A DNA stretch of 64,000 nt from Desulfitibacter alkalitolerans DSM 16504 (lineage in GTDB: Bacteria > Bacillota > DSM-16504 > Desulfitibacterales > Desulfitibacteraceae): contig NZ_JHVU01000018.1 of the NCBI RefSeq assembly GCF_000620305.1, positions 62,001 to 126,000 on the forward strand, in the 5' to 3' direction. Shown piece by piece: positions 62,960-64,000 of this stretch (the stretch's first letter is position 1; the number at the start of each line of letters is the position of its first letter). The notes below the pieces were generated by a model, which was not told the origin of the DNA, made no database searches, and saw only the letters and a list, made by a program, of their open reading frames with translations. Made by a program: the position numbers and the translations under genes.

Positions 62960-63056
62960 TACTTGCTGAAAAAGGCAAAACTATCGAAAGGTAGTGACTG
63001 CAAAGCTATGGGTCTAAAGCTCTCTGCAAAGAGCTATGATCGCCAGGCCACCAGCT
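62960..63056 (+). ncRNA. Cyclic di-GMP-I (GEMM) riboswitch aptamer
   Basis: Characteristic segments in order: AAAAAGGCAAA; the stem ACTATC-GAAA-GGTAGT (62980-62995) with a GNRA tetraloop; GACTGCAAAGC (consensus GACGCAAAGC with one extra base); the second hairpin AGCTCT/AGAGCT (63018-63035) with CTATGGGTCTAA before it; and the closing ATCGCCAGGCCACCAGC. GCTG (62965-62968) can pair with CAGC (63052-63055) to close the outer stem. It lies upstream of a terminator, a small gene and an EAL c-di-GMP phosphodiesterase. Confidence 0.87.
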
Positions 63057-63082
63057 TATAATTTTTATTTAATTTTTAAATG

Positions 63083-63111
63083 GAGAGCTGGTTTTAACGG
63101 CTCTCTTTTTT
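63083..63111 (+). terminator. Riboswitch-controlled terminator
   Basis: GAGAGC (63083-63088) pairs with GCTCTC (63100-63105) followed by TTTTTT. AGCTGGT (63086-63092) is fully complementary to ACCAGCT (63050-63056) at the 3' edge of the aptamer, giving an alternative antiterminator pairing. Confidence 0.75.
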
Positions 63112-63134
63112 ATTGTCAATTATTATACGTGAAA

Positions 63135-63196
63135 GCAGCGGTATGATGTCAAGTAGGTAATTGAAAATTTTAACGAATTCGCTATACAAGGGGTGG
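63135..63196 (+). repeat. Intergenic repeat, copy C, ending at a ribosome site
   Basis: GCAGCGGTATGATGTCAAGT, AGGTAATTGAAAATTTT and CTATACAAGGGGTGG, nearly the same as copy A at 34146. It is just downstream of the riboswitch terminator and provides the ribosome site of the small gene. Confidence 0.7.
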
Positions 63197-63203
63197 TTTA
63201 AAA

Positions 63204-63341
63204 ATGGAGAAAATCCAAGTACAGCTTAGTGAAGAGGAAAAAAGGTTTTTGCAACATACTCTCATGGAAAATATTAATAAGTCTAAATCTATTAAACTAA
63301 AACTAATGAGCTATATTAAGAAGATTCTAGGGCTAAAGTAA
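63204..63341 (+). CDS. 45-aa basic helical protein
   Basis: MEKIQVQLSEEEKRFLQHTL, then NINKSKSIKLKLMSYIKKIL. An amphipathic N-terminal helix is followed by a lysine-rich C-terminus. AAGGGGTGG lies 8 bases upstream, at the end of repeat copy C. It lies between the riboswitch terminator and the EAL gene, so it is probably co-regulated by c-di-GMP. No family recognised; it could be a small signalling or membrane-surface peptide. Confidence 0.6.
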   Translation: MEKIQVQLSEEEKRFLQHTLMENINKSKSIKLKLMSYIKKILGLK

Positions 63342-63387
63342 TTTCATAAGTTAATGTTAAATAATAATAAAGTCAGGTGAAAAGTAT

Positions 63388-64000
63388 ATGTCAAGTCTTG
63401 CAGTAAGGGAAAGAAACAATATTTATCCAGTTTATCAACCAATTTATTCTCTAGAAAAAATGAGGATTGTAGGGTATGAAGCTCTAATTAGATCCCAAAC
63501 TGGCCTCTCCCCAATAGAACTTTTCAATAGAGCTGAAAAGGAAGGGAGAACAGTAGAATTTGATATTGAATGTATAAATAGTGCAATATTAAACATTCCA
63601 AGAATCAGAGGGGTTCTTTTTTTAAATATTAGACCTTCCACATTAATGTGGTTGTCTAAAAACAATTATAACAGGCTAAATATTCCAACAAACAAGGTAG
63701 TTCTAGAAATAACTGAGGTGGAGGAAATCTCAGATATGGAATGCTTTATTAAAGTGCTAGAAAATTTAAGGGAGCTTGGTTATAGGTATTCCATTGATGA
63801 TATTGCAACTGGTTTTAACAGACTTCATCTGGTTCTGGCTTCTGCTCCAGATTATATTAAGTTAGACGGTCCAATTATCAAGGATTGTGATAAATACTCA
63901 AATAAGTGTTCTGTTATTAAACACCTAGTAGCAATAGGAAAGGACATTGGAAGTATAGTTATTGCTGAAAATATTGAGAATTGCAATGAGCTTCAAATAG
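63388..64000 (+). CDS. EAL-domain c-di-GMP phosphodiesterase, 3' end outside window
   Basis: The first 204 residues of an EAL protein with no sensor before it. It has VYQPIYSLEKMRIVGYEALI (the EAL motif is EAL in YEALI), then FLNIRPSTLM, VVLEITEVEE with the metal Glu, YRYSIDDIATGFN (DD motif) and YIKLDGPIIK with the catalytic Lys. Active-site acids look intact, so hydrolysis of c-di-GMP to pGpG is expected. It is downstream of a c-di-GMP riboswitch, suggesting feedback. A C-terminal part beyond base 64000 is unknown. Confidence 0.9.
   Translation, partial: MSSLAVRERNNIYPVYQPIYSLEKMRIVGYEALIRSQTGLSPIELFNRAEKEGRTVEFDIECINSAILNIPRIRGVLFLNIRPSTLMWLSKNNYNRLNIPTNKVVLEITEVEEISDMECFIKVLENLRELGYRYSIDDIATGFNRLHLVLASAPDYIKLDGPIIKDCDKYSNKCSVIKHLVAIGKDIGSIVIAENIENCNELQI

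Noticed and set aside
1-64000. tRNA or rRNA genes
   Set aside because: No cloverleaf or conserved rRNA segment was found by eye; a tRNA search program would settle this. In particular no pylT or selC was seen.

Overview
The window looks like the chromosome of an anaerobic, endospore-forming Bacillota (Clostridia, Peptococcaceae-like). It carries a spore-type CwlD amidase, an S-layer (SLH) surface protein, tungsten aldehyde:ferredoxin oxidoreductase, iron-sulfur flavoproteins, sigma-54 activators and strong Shine-Dalgarno sites. It also carries genes that only read through if UAG is decoded as pyrrolysine (dimethylamine and trimethylamine methyltransferases), and one small redox gene that only reads through if UGA is decoded as selenocysteine. 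The species was not identified.

Layout. 1-4.2 kb: a MacB/LolD-type ABC exporter with its adaptor. 4.5-9.5 kb: a giant SLH-GLUG-LamG surface protein. 9.6-13.1 kb: regulatory genes (large HTH protein, 100-aa protein, membrane LuxR-type regulator) around a perfect palindrome. 13.1-16.5 kb: small peptides, cwlD, an AbiEii-like toxin pair, ung and an AhpD-like selenoprotein. 16.7-19.7 kb: a beta-propeller diguanylate cyclase. 19.8-26.3 kb: a sigma-54 activator divergent from a methylamine operon (pyrrolysine-free MttB homologue, MtbB, MttB) with a -24/-12 promoter. 26.3-28.5 kb: a graveyard of restriction, toxin-antitoxin and phage-like relics around an intact hicBA pair. 28.6-47.1 kb: a sigma-54 regulator with matched palindromic sites, then sixteen co-directional metabolic genes (two DUF917 proteins, a hydantoinase-like protein, aminotransferase, amino-acid dehydrogenase, tungsten AOR with ferredoxin and MoaD, KDG kinase, KDPG aldolase, sugar-type ABC importer). 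No described pathway that I recognise matches this set. 47.3-57 kb: accessory DNA (5'-gutted RHS toxin with immunity gene, IS110 relic, BRO protein, intact IS4-family element, two toxin-antitoxin loci, hydrolase, glycosyltransferase). 57.1-59.3 kb: a DUF4130-type gene with an internal deletion, split by an IS1634-family element. 59.3-64 kb: two radical SAM proteins, an iron-sulfur flavoprotein, a coiled-coil protein, then a c-di-GMP-I riboswitch upstream of a small gene and an EAL phosphodiesterase that runs off the end.

How it works together. The 20-26 kb block is a methylotrophic module, but its corrinoid protein, its corrinoid:CoM/THF methyltransferase and the pyl genes are not in the window. 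The 28-47 kb block appears to import one or more polar nitrogenous or sugar-acid compounds, deaminate them, oxidise an aldehyde with tungsten AOR and send a keto-deoxy acid through KDG kinase and KDPG aldolase. C-di-GMP signalling appears at both ends of the window. A 60-80 bp intergenic repeat precedes three unrelated genes and has no assigned role.
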